Counted from the stretch's first letter, positions 1-12,787 are shown. The stretch is 64,000 nucleotides of DNA from Epinephelus fuscoguttatus (GCF_011397635.1 NC_064752.1:1133501-1197500); one strand, 5' to 3'. Made by a program: numbers and translations. Notes: generated by a model not told the origin, from the sequence alone.

Positions 1-170
1 ATATCAGAATTCTCTGTGTACAATCACCTGAAAACAGGAATCATTGTGTTTTTGTTACCTTAAAATGAGCAGTTTATATGTACATATGGAGTAGAGATAG
101 CCATGTTGCACTGCTTTATTTCTACAGTAGCCCAGAATGGACAAACCAAATATTAGCTTTAGATACAACC

Positions 171-692
171 CAGTCTCACTCCAAAGTTGTTGAAAACCGG
201 CGCTTGGGCAGTGACTTCCGGTGTCAGACACTGATGAAAAAAGACGCCTTTTATGTCGGTGTGATACACGGCTGGTCGCTATTATTGTGTAACGGTGCCC
301 AGCAGCATCAGGGGGAAATGCACCGGGACAAAAAAAGTAAGTTAAAGTTAAAGGGGTGAAAGTCCGAGTAGGAAAGGCAGGAGAGGTGGTGGACGGGTCC
401 AATAACCACCGACTTTCACCTGGGAGGCAGGAGTTCGCTTCTCATATTATAAAGACAGACCCTGGTCTTTTTTCCTAAACCCAACCACCTGCTTTTGTTG
501 TTGAAGGATAAAAACCTGAATGTGCAGTGTTGTACCCACTTGGTGCTTTTATTTTGAAAGAGACTGTATGCAAACTGTACACTTCCTGTGAAAACAGAAG
601 TGCACTTTGAAAACAGACAATGCATGTACCTTATGCGCTATATGTCGATGTGGAAAATCTATGAACAAATGTGACGAGGTCTGAGTGAGAAT
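171..692. repeat. MITE-like interspersed repeat, copy 1
   Basis: The left edge reads CAGTCTCACTCCAAAGTTG and the right edge, reverse-complemented, is a similar CTCACT...ACCTCGTCAC sequence, so the ends are imperfect inverted repeats. The interior (the 'gggtccaataaccaccgactttcacc' type segment near 395-420 and the stretch to 630) recurs at about 1090-1345, 2746-3280 and 12788-13187, and in reverse at 24890-25035 and 35510-35645. It is probably a non-autonomous DNA transposon. A motif around 'tctacagtagcccagaatgg' occurs at about 121-140 and again at 822-841, so this copy may sit inside another repeat. No coding capacity is visible. Confidence 0.55.
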
Positions 693-2745
693 GAAACTGC
701 TTTATTCCGTGTTTTCACCAGTTTAAATTCCCCGTTTCCTTTTATTTTGGAGAGGAATGAGCCATTCATATCTACACAGAGCTGCTCCTCATCTACGGAG
801 ATCACCATGTCACACCGCCATGTTTCTACAGTAGCCCAGAATGGACAAACCAAACACTGGCTCTGAATAGGTGCCACTGGTGTTTCGGGTCAGCCACTGT
901 AGTTAGCAGCCCCTCTGTGACAAAAGCTTTAGAAAAACAATTATCGTTATAACGCTGGTTTTGGATAGGAAGATACCTCTGTGAATAATTCAGCTTCATG
1001 TAGAAACCTCCTGAACGTCTGGACCTTAAGTTACCATAGAAAGAAAGTGCGCCCAGATTAGCTGGTGCCTGGCTAACGGTCCATTTCAGACATACTGAAC
1101 CAGCCCGTTCTCATTATGAAGTTGTCAAATAGCAAAACTTTGTCAGTGATTTCAGTGTCAGACACTTGACGCAAAAAGCGACCTTTCACCGCGGTATGAC
1201 ACGCCTCCAGGTGCCACGCAGTGTTTTGATGCGCCGCTGGAAAGCAACAAGTTGAAACACTGCCGGTAATGATGTGATATAAGGAGCTGGGAATTCTGTT
1301 TAGGTTGGGCGAGGGGGAGGTGGATGGGTCCAGTAAACTCTCCAGCAGCTCTGGAGAAACATTGATTTTTAACATGAAACCTGCACATAATGTTATGTAA
1401 AAACCATATACACATATATCTGAATCATATTGTAGTTCTGTGTTACAGCTGTATGTGTCCTGTTGCTCCTTTTCCCTCTGTTGTAGATCTGTTCAGGTGT
1501 GCTGCGTTACCTAACGAGGTGCATTGCACCTGGCCTGGGGTGGAGGTGCTTAAGAGCTTCTGTGCCAGCTGCAGAGGAGAGAGGCCTGTGGTGTAGGGGT
1601 TGCTGCTCCTGCTGCCTCTCAGCCTGGGATTTTATTGTCTTGTTTGCTTGTTATTTGTTGATAAATCCCATGGATTTGATTGTTTTATGCTAATTTTGGG
1701 TCAATTTGTCCTCCTTTTGAATTGAGCTTCATGGACGTCTACGATTCACAGACATCACATTACATCATTTTTAGGTCAGTTCTGTAATAATAACTATGAA
1801 CTGCTGCATGATGCAGCTTTACTTTTATCTGTTACTTAGGGATAGTTGAAGCATCTCTGTGACATCAGTGTGGCCACTGAGAGTTTAGGGAGCAACAGGA
1901 AATACCTGATGCATTTCTTTTACCCGGAGCAGGGACTCTGACATTGCTGAAATATAGATACATATGTTTTTTTGTAAAAGAAATAAACTGTAAAATAATA
2001 CAGACAGTTGGTTTCTTGTTATTTTGTCACTGAAAGGAATCCACGTTTGTTGTAACTGTCAGGTTTAAGGTGCAGATAAGAAGAATTCCTTCTGTGTAGA
2101 CGACATGTTATCTTTTAAATTAAGGAAACTGTATCATAGTGATGCTAAAAAAATAAAATTCAATTTCTGTTATGTGTTTTCTGTGCACATCACATTTTGT
2201 GTGCTGGGTCATGTTTCATCTCTTGTAGAGGTGCCACAGCTGCACTGACTGCACAATCTCTGAACCCATCGGCTGTCTGTCTGACAGCGGCTCAGTCTCT
2301 TGGTGCAATAGCCAATATTTCGGGGTTCCGGTGTAGCCGGCGGAAATTCAGATAACAGATATCAAGGCCAAGACTTCCTCTTTATTGTTTACAGTCTGTC
2401 TTCAGAGTGATTCAGACTGTCTTCAGATGATATCTCTTTTGCTCTCCAGATGGACTGTTTACCTGCATGCAACCAAAGCCTGCTCAAACAATTGGTCAAT
2501 ACCACTCGGCCTACAAACAGAAAGCTGAACACTTTAGAGATAGATTAGATATTTTTTTTTTTTATTTCTGTGGATTTTTGCACTAATTTTGCAACTGCTG
2601 AGTCATATCTGTGTTTCGCATCTCTCGCTCAGGTGCCTGTGATTCATGTTATTTACGACTTTTCCAACTGATCAAATTGGGAAGAAAACAATGGAAACTT
2701 TAAGTCCCAGAAACAAGAGGACGCACCCAGCCAACATTTGTATGT
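693..2745. other. non-coding flank, no gene recognised
   Basis: Only short chance open frames are present. A partial copy of the family described at 171-692 lies at about 1090-1345 (shared segment with 'gtcagacact' and 'ggtggatgggtcc'). The remainder, including the TA-rich stretch 1930-2200, shows no gene, RNA or regulatory element I can support. Confidence 0.5.
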
Positions 2746-3280
2746 AGGGCCCAAGTGGGTAGTAAATGGCCTGAAAACATGTGACTTGTAGCGTAAGAAA
2801 CCAACAAAAAAAGGTGCCCTTTAATGTTGGTATGATACGCAGCGGGTTGCTGTTATAGTTAATGGCGCCCAGCGGTGTCAGGGGGACACACGGCGGGACA
2901 AGGATGGAACTTAGGGTGGCACAAGTCCAAATTGGGCGTTTGGGAGGGGTGGTGGATGGGTCTAACAAACACCGACTTTCACCCAAGAGAGCATTGTTTG
3001 CGTCCCATTAGCCAAGCCAAACCCTGTTCTTTTTTCCTAAACCTAACCAACTCAATTTGTGATGCTGTACCCACGTAGCGCCTTTACTTTGAAAGAGACT
3101 GTATGTAAGCATTAAATGTCCTGTGAAAACAGAAGTGTATCTTGAAAGAAGACAATTCATGTAACATGTAGACCTTGACAACCAACACACCCAGGGTACC
3201 TCGCACGTTGTATGTAGACATGGTAAGTCCATGACCAAATGTTGATGTATTGACAAGGTCGGACTGAGAATGTGTTGTTC
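2746..3280. repeat. MITE-like interspersed repeat, copy 3
   Basis: Shares with the copies at 171-692 and 12788-13187 the segments around 'ggtggatgggtctaacaaac' (2950-2970), 'aaaccctgttcttttttcct' (3020-3040) and 'gactgtatg...cctgtgaaaacagaag'. It ends near 'gacaaggtcggactgagaatg', the degenerate terminal repeat. Non-coding. Confidence 0.5.
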
Positions 3281-3548
3281 TGATCACTGATGACCAACAT
3301 GCTCCTGGAGGAAGTTCTCCTCTATCTGAACCGTATAACCGCTCAGGGATCAGGAAGTCGCCCTGATCACAGAGGACCCTTCTCACCCCCTCCACCACTC
3401 CTTCCAGTTACTGGACTGAAAAAACATCTACAAGAAATCCTTCATTCCCTCTGAAATAACCACCCTGAATGATCTAAAATAAACACCAACACTTTAACCT
3501 GCTTTTATTAGTCCCCTTTTATATTTGTGTTAAATGTGACTCGTGTGT

Positions 3549-3552
3549 ATTG

Positions 3553-3582
<30 letters not shown>
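3549..3582. repeat. (CTAT)n microsatellite
   Basis: About eight uninterrupted CTAT units. Confidence 0.9.
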
Positions 3583-3583
<1 letters not shown>

Positions 3584-4232
3584 CTGAGATGTAGAAAACA
3601 TTAAAAATCCACGTTTCTGGATACTGTTAATTGACAGACAGTAACTGAAAAAGAAATGTGTTTTTTAATACCTGCTCTCATAACTCATTTTCATCACCGA
3701 ACTTCCTGTAACTTTTGACCGCACTTGCAGCAGTTTGTGAAGCCGACCACAAAACCGCTTTCTAACAGCCATCCTCGGGTTAAATTGTGATTTGGCATCT
3801 GAAAATCTTCTGAATTCCTTTGATAGTTTAGTCTGCAGAGTCTGGGGGGGCAGAGGTTCAGACTGATAGGAGTTTGGAGCTCGGTCAATCAGACATTTTT
3901 TATTGAAGAGTAGTTTATGCAACTTTCCCACACTTGGAGCAGGTCAGATTAGTACTTCATCACTGGCCTGTATTTATGCATCAGAAATTCTTTACATGCT
4001 TCATAAAAAGGTCCTGGATAAGGCACACAAATTACTCTTCATTGTACATCTGAAAGGGCCAAGGCACAAAGGCAGATAAGTGCTGGAAAAAAGGGCATTT
4101 TTGAGTATAATTCACTAATGTTTCAATAGCATTTCTGTTACACGCAAACTTTTTACACCAATCAGATACAAATCTGAAGAGAGAAACAAAAGCAGTAAAA
4201 AAATCAGTTTGAGTCTAACATGAGATCAGAAC

Positions 4233-4577
4233 TTTAATCCAGAAGCGTCTCTGGTTGTTTTTGGCTTCTCGCAGATGCATCTTGCTCATCGCCATCAACG
4301 TCAACACAAGTGTTAGAGAGTGGGTGTTAAAGAGCATCCCCATCACGAGTTTATCTGTCTCTGTTTAGTCTTTAACAGTGTGTAACAGTCTTTGGTATGC
4401 AGTCTGATAGTCCACTTGAGTGTGAAGATTAATGTCTGTTGCATAGCAGTGAGTTCGGTCACAGTCAGATGAAGAGCTAAGAGCTGTTTTTGCTCAGTAT
4501 CGTTCTGTCTTCCCTCAAAGTGAAGGGCAGGAAATGTCTTTCTTTCTCTGTCCCGCTCTTTGTCCCACAGTTCTTTG
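4233..4577 (-). other. GDF5: putative GDF5 3' untranslated region
   Basis: This is the minus-strand sequence directly after the GDF5 stop codon. On the minus strand an ATTAAA variant poly(A) signal lies at 4238-4233, and an AATAAA at about 3904-3899 is a more distal alternative. Which one is used cannot be told from sequence. No other gene is seen between here and the window start. Confidence 0.35.
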
Positions 4578-5557
4578 CTACCTGCAACCACATGACTCCA
4601 CCACCATGTCCTCGTACTGCTTGTAGACGACATTATTGGCCGAGTCGATGTAGAGTATGCTGATTGGGCTGAGTCGCGTTGGGACGCAGCAGGTGGGCGG
4701 CGTCGACTCTGGGTCCATGGAGTTCATCAGCGTCTGTATGATGGCGTGGTTGGTCGGCTCGAGGTGCGAGCGGATAGGGAAGTCGCAGACGCCATCGCAG
4801 TGAAAGGCCTCATACTCCAGCGGCGCGATGATCCAGTCGTCCCAGCCCATCTCTTTAAAGTTCACATGGAGTCGTCTCCTGTGACAACGCAGCCTCGTCT
4901 GCGTCTTCACCACCTGATGCTGGGGGAGGGTCTGTGGCGGCGGCTGCTGCTGCACTGGTTTTTTAGCACCCCTTGCAGCAGGAGCTCGGCGCATTCGTCG
5001 CTGGGTGAACAAGTACTCATAGACGGTTTTATTGTCGTGGCCTGACCGCGCTTTGATCTCATTGTAGAAAAGGTCCCGCTTCTTGCTTTTGCCAAATGCC
5101 AAGAAGAACGCCTTTTCCTTGTTGGTCCTGCCGGGTCGGGCGAAGCCCAGGGTGCGCAGATCCATGGGGCGACCGCCTCTGTGCTCCAGAGCCTCCAGTT
5201 CAAAGCACAGCTGCTGGGAGTGCTGGTTCTGCTGGGTTTTGGAGCCGCTGAAGACTTTCCATACGTCAAACACTTCCCATTTGCTGCTGAATCCGCCTCC
5301 GCTGAGCAGATCCTCCATTGTCTTCGTCTGGAGCAGCACAGCCTGTTGTTTACCTGAAGCGCAGGTGTACAGCTTCAGGCATGGGGACAAGATTCCTCCA
5401 CCCCCTCTGTCAGTGGCTGTGGATCCCATCGAGGCCCTGCGGGGGTCAGACAGGCGCTTCCTCAGGATGCGTAGTTCGGCCCCCAGGAGCCCGTCTCGTT
5501 CCAGAGAGCTGACGTTGAAGTGATACCTCTGCCGTCTCAGCTGGGGCCCACGCTCAT
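4578..5557 (-). CDS. GDF5: GDF5 exon 2: prodomain end and mature growth factor
   Basis: This is the second coding exon of growth differentiation factor 5, a secreted BMP-family ligand that acts through type I and II serine/threonine kinase receptors in joint and cartilage formation. The acceptor CAG ends at 5558; joined to exon 1 in phase 1 it continues the frame at Asp294. Residues 294-484 complete the prodomain, with the conserved WEVFDVWK and [13 protein letters not shown] stretches. A furin-type RRMRR site is at 480-484, and mature ligand follows at about 485-619. The mature part has the seven knot cysteines (518, 547, 551, 583, 584, 616, 618) and ends [26 protein letters not shown] favours GDF5 over GDF6 and GDF7. 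Between the furin site and the first cysteine is a Gln/Pro-rich stretch longer than in mammals. The identification is strong; which teleost duplicate it is cannot be said. Confidence 0.96.
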
Positions 5558-5739
5558 CTGCGAGGGAGGACAGAGACACAAAGACACAGAAATATCAGTT
5601 CTGACTAACAGAGAGGCAAATACACACACAGGAAGTGGACAAATGACTTGTAGACATGTAAATAGTGCAGGTGTAACCAGCTGCAGTAAGAGAAGGGACA
5701 GCAGGTTTAAAGGCACAAACAGATGTGAATACACACATG

Positions 5740-5742
<3 letters not shown>

Positions 5743-5772
<30 letters not shown>
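5743..5772. repeat. (CA)n microsatellite
   Basis: About fifteen CA units inside the GDF5 intron, near exon 2. Confidence 0.9.
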
Positions 5773-5774
<2 letters not shown>

Positions 5775-6084
5775 GGCATGAAGCATATAAAAACTGTAAG
5801 TATCACTAAACTGATCAATCAGACAATTGACAGAAAATTAATAAAAAACATTGAAAAAATATTTGCAGTTTTTATCTCCTTGTTTTGTTTTGTTTTGTTT
5901 AGGCCTCTACCAAACAGGTGGGAAGTCACTTCACAGAATTTTTAAACCAGAACAAAACTAGAATTACCACCTTGTGACTTTGTGACTCTGCAGACCTGTT
6001 CAGTTTCTCTGACAGTCTCCATCCATGTCAGTGAAAACATGGATGCTTCACACACAGAAGATCTATACAATCAGCACAGTTTCA

Positions 6085-6480
6085 AGATCAGAGTCACCAG
6101 TTCAGTATCTGACCAAATGTCTCCCCTTCTGTTCCTGAGATATGACGTTAAAACATGATGATGTCACAGTCAAGCTGACCTTTGACCTTTTGATCTTCAT
6201 TATTTTATTCTGTTTGACATTTGTGTCAAGTTTTATGATTAGGGTATGAATTCCTGAGTTGTAGCCAAGAGTCCAAGTGGACATTTGTGCCAAATTCTAA
6301 GAAATTCCCTCAAGGTGTTTGTGAGATATCATGCTCACGAGAATGAGATGGACCTTTGACTTTTGACTACCAACACTTAATCACTTCAGATATTGCAGTC
6401 ACGAGAATGGCACGAACGGAAAACCAGAAAACATAATTCCTGTGGCCATGGCCTTCGCCAGCGTGGGGCCGTAAATATCA
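6085..6480. repeat. teleost interspersed repeat
   Basis: The block has the layout of a repeat common in teleost genomes: 'gagatatgacgtt', 'gacctttgacct', 'gagatatcatgctcacgagaatg', then 'ggccatggccttcgccagcg'. No reading frame of substance and no clear terminal repeats. The family assignment rests on recognition, not alignment. Confidence 0.45.
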
Positions 6481-8428
6481 AAATTATAAACCATACGCTG
6501 CTACGATGCCTGAAATGTGTTAATATACAAACACATATCCTACAGTACATTAAAAACATCTCAGACATTAAGCATAGCGTCACTTCAGGAAGGACATAAT
6601 GTCAAGCTCAGCTCACATCCCAGCTACATCAGCTGATGGAGCAGCTGATTGATGAAGGGAGTCAGCTGATAGATCACATGATTCCTTTCTATGCAACCAA
6701 TTGGTGAATCTCATTCAGGGCGCCCTATTTAAACTGCTCTGGCCTGCCTACTGTTGCTGCTTCCTCTGCAAGCTGCTTTGCAACCTGCCTCCACCCCAGC
6801 TCCTCCTTTTCATGCTGTGTCTGACTCATCAATGTCATTTCTGTTTGTCACTGATGCTGCTCTGTTCTGTTCCTGGAGGTCTTTGCTGCTGCTCTCCCTG
6901 CCTTAGGCTTTCCATGTAGGCGCATGGAAGGGCAGAGAGGAGTGCTCCCTCTGCTTCAGGCTTTCTGTGTAGGCCCTAGGAAAGGCAGAGGGGCCCCAGA
7001 ACAGAGCCGTACTGCCAAATATAATACTGCAAAGTTTTCTTTGACTAAAGTGGTCCTGACTGAAATGGTTAAAAAAGCATACTGATATATTTTTTTCATC
7101 AAATATATAATGGAAAAGCATTAAACATATGGTATTATCAACAGCGAATATTCATCCTTTTTTAATCTTATAAAAATTGTACTACTTTTACAATAAAAGA
7201 TCAATTCAACTGTTTGGTTGCACGGGTCATGAGACAATAAAACGTCCTACTCAGAAGCACCTATATATAAATATAGGATCATATTAAATGTTTCATTTAA
7301 CAACACGCAACAGTAGCTCAGCTTTACTACCTTTACCATAAAAGGACAAATGAACCATTTGAGTATGAGTATGTTTTTTATCTGTTCGGTGAGACCTCTG
7401 AAGCTTTACCATGTTGAAAGAAATATGTCCACCTTTGAAAATCCCACCACACTGAGCCGTCATGTCTGCCGTGACCTTTTCTTATAGCGTCCTGCAGGAG
7501 GCGAACTGCTAAGGCAAACTGTTTAAAGACACAGCAACATCTAGTGGATTTTTTTTTTAGCATAATACAGTAAAACTTCAATTTATAGCCCAGGCTATTA
7601 TTTGCTTAAATCACTGAACTCAACAGGCCTGTATTTGGATCAGGCTTTTAATGCCTTTAACACCAAACTGTCACTCAGCAAAGATCAGGAAACATAAATT
7701 GTTTATTCAAACTAATATGAATATTAGTTGTTGGAAAAAATAGGCTTCAGATAACATATTAATTATGAATTATTTGATCTAACTCTGACAGACAGGGCAT
7801 CAGAGCGAGATGATGATGGCACTGGAGGTTTACAGCAACTGGCACACTGACCCTTTTTATTCTTTTGATCTGAGGACTCTTGTGGACTAAAGGAAGATGA
7901 ATAACTTCAGGGGTGACCGAGGAATGGACACATGATTTGAGGTCGTCAAGAATCTGAAGAACTTCTGAAAAAAATGAACTAATTAGCAACCAGATCAGGC
8001 GTCCGACTAAGACGGGTGTTTATTCGTCAAAATGTGTAGCCACACTGGGCTAGTAAAAGGAACTAGGCTTTTAATTGAAGCCTTATGGTATATCTAAGCT
8101 GAATGGTAGAGATAACTTAGTCAGGTTGAGTTAAGTTTAACACATTTTATTAAGACTTAAAATATGCTCTTCTAAACATTTGGGCAGGACGTTTTGCTGG
8201 TTCCAGATCCTCTGGTGTGATCCTTGTCATATGATAGTAAATGAAATAATTTTGGTTTTAGACTGTTGAACATTTGAAAATATCTCCTGTTGTTCGGGGC
8301 TGAGGTAAATGTGGTAGTGAGTTGCAACCCTGATGTGCACACGTGGCACGAGCAGAAAGTGAGAAATTAAAAAAACAGAAAGGGGGCAAGAATAACAAAA
8401 ATGTTTACACATTTCTTTACAGCATGCT
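6481..8428. other. intron stretch without recognised feature
   Basis: AT-rich intronic DNA. Around 6715-7000 there is a pyrimidine-rich stretch with a TATTTAAA box near 6725 and a repeated 'cttcaggctttctgtgtaggc'-like motif, which may be an old LTR-like or repeat remnant. Nothing else can be supported. Confidence 0.35.
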
Positions 8429-8443
8429 AATATTGCTTCACAC

Positions 8444-8487
<44 letters not shown>

Positions 8488-8490
8488 ACA
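8429..8490. repeat. (CA)n microsatellite
   Basis: Interrupted CA tract; a second CA tract lies at about 8636-8660, followed by a CAG-rich run to 8692. Confidence 0.85.
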
Positions 8491-9078
8491 CAAAAGCACA
8501 CAAGCACAAAAACATCAGGAGGAATGGACTGAATGGTGTGGTGTGTAATGTTTTCTTTTGTTGTCAGTGAGGGAAACCAGCGAACCTCCGTGTCTAAATG
8601 GAATCCAGCAATGAAATCCACATCCACTAAAGTGTACACACACACACACACACACACACAGCAGCAGCAGCAGTGGCGGCGGCAGCAGCAGATCTCTCCA
8701 CTCTGCTCACTTCTTCTCACGTCATTCCCCCTCCTTCCTATCCAGGACTTAAGCATGCATTGAAAAGTACATTAGAACCAGACAGGGAGACCACATCGGA
8801 CTGTAAACAGGCCTGTTATTATGGACCTGCAGCTATTTAACTGCCGATAGACAGTTAACCAGCATCTGCTGTAGAGGAAACAAACCATCGACAACACACA
8901 CACATCCTGGCACTTCTCTGTGGAAGATCTGATTAAAGCTCAAACTGAGAGGAATTCGATTTTACAAACTGTCACGTACTTCTAAAACAGGAAGGCTGAA
9001 AGTGTTTGTACTGCGATAAATCCTACATTCATGAAGTTTAAAAACTGACATCAGCGTGAATTTGGCAGACAGTTTTGT

Positions 9079-9098
9079 CTCTCTCTCTCTCTCTCTCA
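9079..9098. repeat. (CT)n microsatellite
   Basis: About ten CT units. Confidence 0.8.
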
Positions 9099-9146
9099 GC
9101 TTATTATCCACCTGACACAAGACCCACAGTGCTGCAAGTGCATTAA

Positions 9147-9718
9147 AGGGATAGTTCAGATTTTTAAAGGTGTGGTTGTATTGGGTACTTATCCATAGTC
9201 AGTATATTACCTACACTAGATGTCGACCTGCATGCCCCCAGTTTGGAGAAACAGGCTGGAGTCCAACATGGAAGCAAAGCAACAAAAGGTGTGTTAGCCA
9301 CCTAAAAAAAAATCAGTATCCAAAGTCACACAATAACACAAACAAACTCACTGATCGAAGCAGCAGCAGACAAGCAGCTCCTGTGTTCAGCAAGCTAAAA
9401 TTAATGTTTTGTAATGTCTGGTAGCTTTGACAAGAGCATAGATGAGAAACTGAAGACATTAATATCTTCCCTGTCAGAACAGGCTGTCTGATGGAAAGCA
9501 GTGAAAAGACTGACAATTTAACGTACACTTAGACACTGACTTTTTTTAAAAAGAAAAAATGTTTTGCTGCTGACCCCTCCACAGCAGCAGACTGCTTGGC
9601 GTCCATGTGATCCTTCCTCTCCAAACTGGGGGCGTGCCGATTGACATCTACTCTAATAATACACTGTCTGTGGATAAGTTTCCCACACAACCCCACTTCA
9701 AAAATCTGCACTATCCCT
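9147..9718. mobile_element. piggyBac-like non-autonomous element (MITE) with TTAA target site
   Basis: The element is bounded by TTAA on both sides (9143-9146 and 9719-9722). The two ends are long imperfect inverted repeats of about 65 bp: the left begins AGGGATAGTTCAGATTTTTA and the right, reverse-complemented, begins AGGGATAGTGCAGATTTTTG, both continuing into 'acttatcca(t/c)ag(t/a)cagt'. 'gcccccagtttggaga' occurs near each end in opposite orientation. There is no transposase. TTAA duplication and lack of coding suggest mobilisation by a piggyBac-type transposase. A truncated relative lies at 14160-14335. Confidence 0.75.
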
Positions 9719-9733
9719 TTAAGTAACACAAGC

Positions 9734-10316
9734 ATGTTCATCATGTCACCTTGTTTGCTGGGAGTTCATTAGCCTATTTTGTTCTAGTTTTGTACTTTGG
9801 TGATGGTACATCATTGTTAGCTGTTGTCCAAAGGGCTCTAGTTAAGCTAACGTTAACTTCTGGAGCTTAGCTTCATTAACTTATCTGTAATGGCAGAGAT
9901 AACAAAGGTTGGCAAACGTTATGCTGAATGATTCAGTGTAAATACTGTAGCACCAAACTAACGGAGAGACACTCTTGGTAAAGATGGTAAAAAGGCCGTT
10001 ATCCTTTTCTCATATTCTGAGCCAAAAACCTTAACTTCAGTGGCACTTTAACTTGTTGTCTTTGATGGTGACGGCAACCAGATGCGGTTCACAAGCGTAC
10101 ACTGTGACCTGTAAATGTTGGCTTGTAATTTAAGCTTTTCATCGACCTTCTCAACAATAAAATGATGAATATATCCCTCCAATGTGTAGTTTAGGCCCTT
10201 TTGGTTACTTCTCAATGACATCTGATCGTTATGTTGCCAAAAATCATCAACTGCCTCCTGTGAAATGCCGTGTACTGTGACACCTGCCATAGCGCCGGGC
10301 ACTGAATGTTGATACA
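9734..10316. repeat. partial copy of the interior of the THAP-containing element
   Basis: Nearly identical to 22414-22996, the inner and right part of the inverted-repeat element at 21928-23039, but lacking both its termini and the THAP exon. On the minus strand both copies hold a related open frame starting MAGVTVHGISQEA, about 80 residues in common. At 10317 the sequence switches abruptly to the interspersed repeat family seen at 17716-18975. Confidence 0.7.
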
Positions 10317-10480
10317 CACCTACGGACAATTTAGAGTCACCAATTAACCTGCATGTCTTTGGACTGTGGGAGGAAGCTGGAGCACCTGGAGGAAACCCAC
10401 ACTGACACAGGAAGAACATACAAACTCCACCCTGGATTTAAACCGGGAACCCTCTTGCTGTGAGGCAAAAATGCTAGTTA
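10317..10480. repeat. interspersed repeat, single-unit copy
   Basis: Matches 17805-17900 and 18890-18955 ('cctacggacaatttagagtc', 'catgtctttggactgtggga', then 'ctcttgctgtgagg'). This copy has only one unit of the 44-bp segment that is tandemly amplified at 17867-18878, so it shows the unexpanded form of the family. Confidence 0.7.
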
Positions 10481-10809
10481 TATATGTTCATTATAATATT
10501 CCATTTTGTTGAGACTGTTTCAGAGAAGTGTTGTGTTTGTGGATCTGTTAAACTCTGTTGCATTAGAGAGATGTTTCTGATGTTCAGCCTAGTCTCACTG
10601 ATATGAACAGGGTGAACAAAATAACGGGAAATGGTTCATCTTCCTATTTGTTCCTTCTTTACTCTTTTTCCATTTTGTCTGTTCACTTCTTTCATCCTCA
10701 TCTTTTTCCTGTCCTCCTTGTTTTCTGGCTGCTTTCTTTTATTTTTCAAGAGATCTGAAAGTGTGAAAATCATCCAACATGTGGCAAAACAGAGGAGAAG
10801 TAGAGAGGC

Positions 10810-10810
10810 A

Positions 10811-10866
<56 letters not shown>

Positions 10867-10868
10867 AA
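10810..10868. repeat. (AAAG)n microsatellite
   Basis: About fifteen AAAG units. Confidence 0.9.
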
Positions 10869-11817
10869 AGGGGAAGTGAGTTTATGTGAACAAGTGAGGG
10901 GGAAGAGATGTGTCAGGCCATCAGTTACACCTCCGCTCACCCCCTCAGCATGTGGAGGAGGTCACCAGCGATTTGCTGAGGACACACTAAACAAATAAAG
11001 CCCAAATTAAAAGTACATTAAGTGCTTGAAACGTAAACCTTTAGCAGGGCTAGAAATATTCAACTCTGGTCATTTAAACATTGTTTCAAACAGTTTTACA
11101 CCGTAAAGATAACATTACACAGGGGGGCCACCCGACTTGTGGCTGCGAGGAGTGTTTATTTACCCTCCTGAGGCCGTAGATCACTGAGAGCAGCAGTGTT
11201 GCCAGTGACCAACCAGATGGTTAGAAACACACACAGATACACACTTACAGAAACCAAAGTGCAACAGCACTCACATGTATAAGTATAAATATACACAGCT
11301 ACATGCGTGTGCACGGGCCCCTGGAAACTTGGTTTCAAATCAAACATATTGTTCTCTAATATTAAATATTACTGACTCCATAAAAAGTGATGCAAACATG
11401 ATTTGTCCAAAAATCTGTCCTAAATTTAGCAAAAGGTGTCTTGAACGGGCCTTACAAAGCATTCAACTGAACTGCCTGATACCTGTACACACCCTGACCT
11501 GGCAGCGCCTCTGAAGTTAACACATCACATTTTATTTGTTTAATTTACAATCAAAAAAAAACATAAAAATGACAAGTTGTAATACGGGTTAGAAGTAGTT
11601 TGGAACATAACCCCCAACAGAGTGTCCCACGAATGAGTCCTAAAACCGTTCAGTGAGTTAGCATCTTTGTGCTCCCTGTTACCTCGTCTTAATGTCGATG
11701 ACACAGACACACCAAAACACTCCACAGCAGTATGATATGCACCAGGCGGTGGCTCTTTTTAATGTCACCTGCAATTAATGTCGTATTGCCACTCTTTAGA
11801 ATACACAACTTAGTCCA

Positions 11818-12375
11818 GTGGTTCCCAACTGGTGGGTCGTGGTCCAAAAGAGTCATGGGTCCACTTTGAATGGACCGCAAGTGACTCGAATCCAGGAAGT
11901 AAAGCAAACGTTGAAGAAAAGTACACTTGCAAGATAAATGTGACACTTTCTAATGTCACAATGGAGGGACAACTACGCAGGTTGATTTTAGCGCTGCTCA
12001 TCGTGGACTATATTGCTGTCATTGTTCATTTTAGTCAAAGCATACAGTTTGAAAACGAGGCAAACGCGGCTCCAACTAGAAAACAATGTTTTGATGCATT
12101 GGATGTGCTGAATGTGCATATTAAGGCAGTACAGGAGGAGGTGCACATTAATAATCCTCCAGGACTGTAACATGCTCATGTTTAACCCAAACAATGTGTC
12201 ATGTGACTGCAGTTGCTTCACATCCAGGTCGCAACACCTTCTCACCACAAACCAACCGCACCAGAGTTCCTTTGGAACCGGACTGAGACCACCTCTTCAA
12301 GAAGGTCTCGATACAGTTGTTTTGGTGTGTTCACACCTGCACAGAGGAACCACACTGAGTGGGCAAATGAACTTG
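11818..12375. repeat. hAT-like repeat remnants
   Basis: The stretch begins with CAGTGGTTCCCAACTGGTGG, the kind of terminus seen in many hAT elements. At 12245-12375 there is a second block ('gagaccacctcttcaagaag') resembling common fish DNA-transposon interiors. No matching right terminus or target duplication was found, so boundaries are uncertain. Confidence 0.3.
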
Positions 12376-12787
12376 AATTTGATTGAACTGAACCAAACAG
12401 GGCAGGTGTTTTTTCTCAACATAACAATGGACTTTGTTGCCTAAACCTACAGCAGTAACCCTAAAAACAAAGTGTTTAAGTACATTGTAAGTGTTTTTGA
12501 CCTTATGTAACGAGTAAAAACTGTACATTTCCTGTGAAAATGGAAATGTATTTGGAGAAGAAACAATGATGTAACATGCATCAGTTGGGATGCCGTCCGT
12601 GAACGTCCAAACTGAAGCAGGAGGGCAGCTGGGGCGCTTAATTACAAAGCGGCGGTATTTGATGAGTTGGAACGACAGCGTGTTGTTATGTCATGAACTA
12701 CTGTGTGGACTGACAGTTTTAAATATGACAAAAAGTTATTTTTATAAAATCACCAACTGCAGCTTTACTTAGTGAGCTTCAGTAACC

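Noticed and set aside
1..4232. Expected GDF5 neighbours (UQCC1 on the 3' side, CEP250 on the 5' side in mammals)
   Set aside because: No exon of either gene is recognisable in the window; only repeats flank GDF5.
4746..5523. Plus-strand open frames across GDF5 exon 2 and similar ones over exon 1
   Set aside because: They are antisense shadows of the GDF5 coding sequence.
8343..8763. Open frames made of His-Thr or Val-Cys repeats
   Set aside because: They are translations of CA/TG microsatellites; the same holds for frames at 5595-5818, 33484-33737, 41604-41837, 54429-54673 and 60826-61156.
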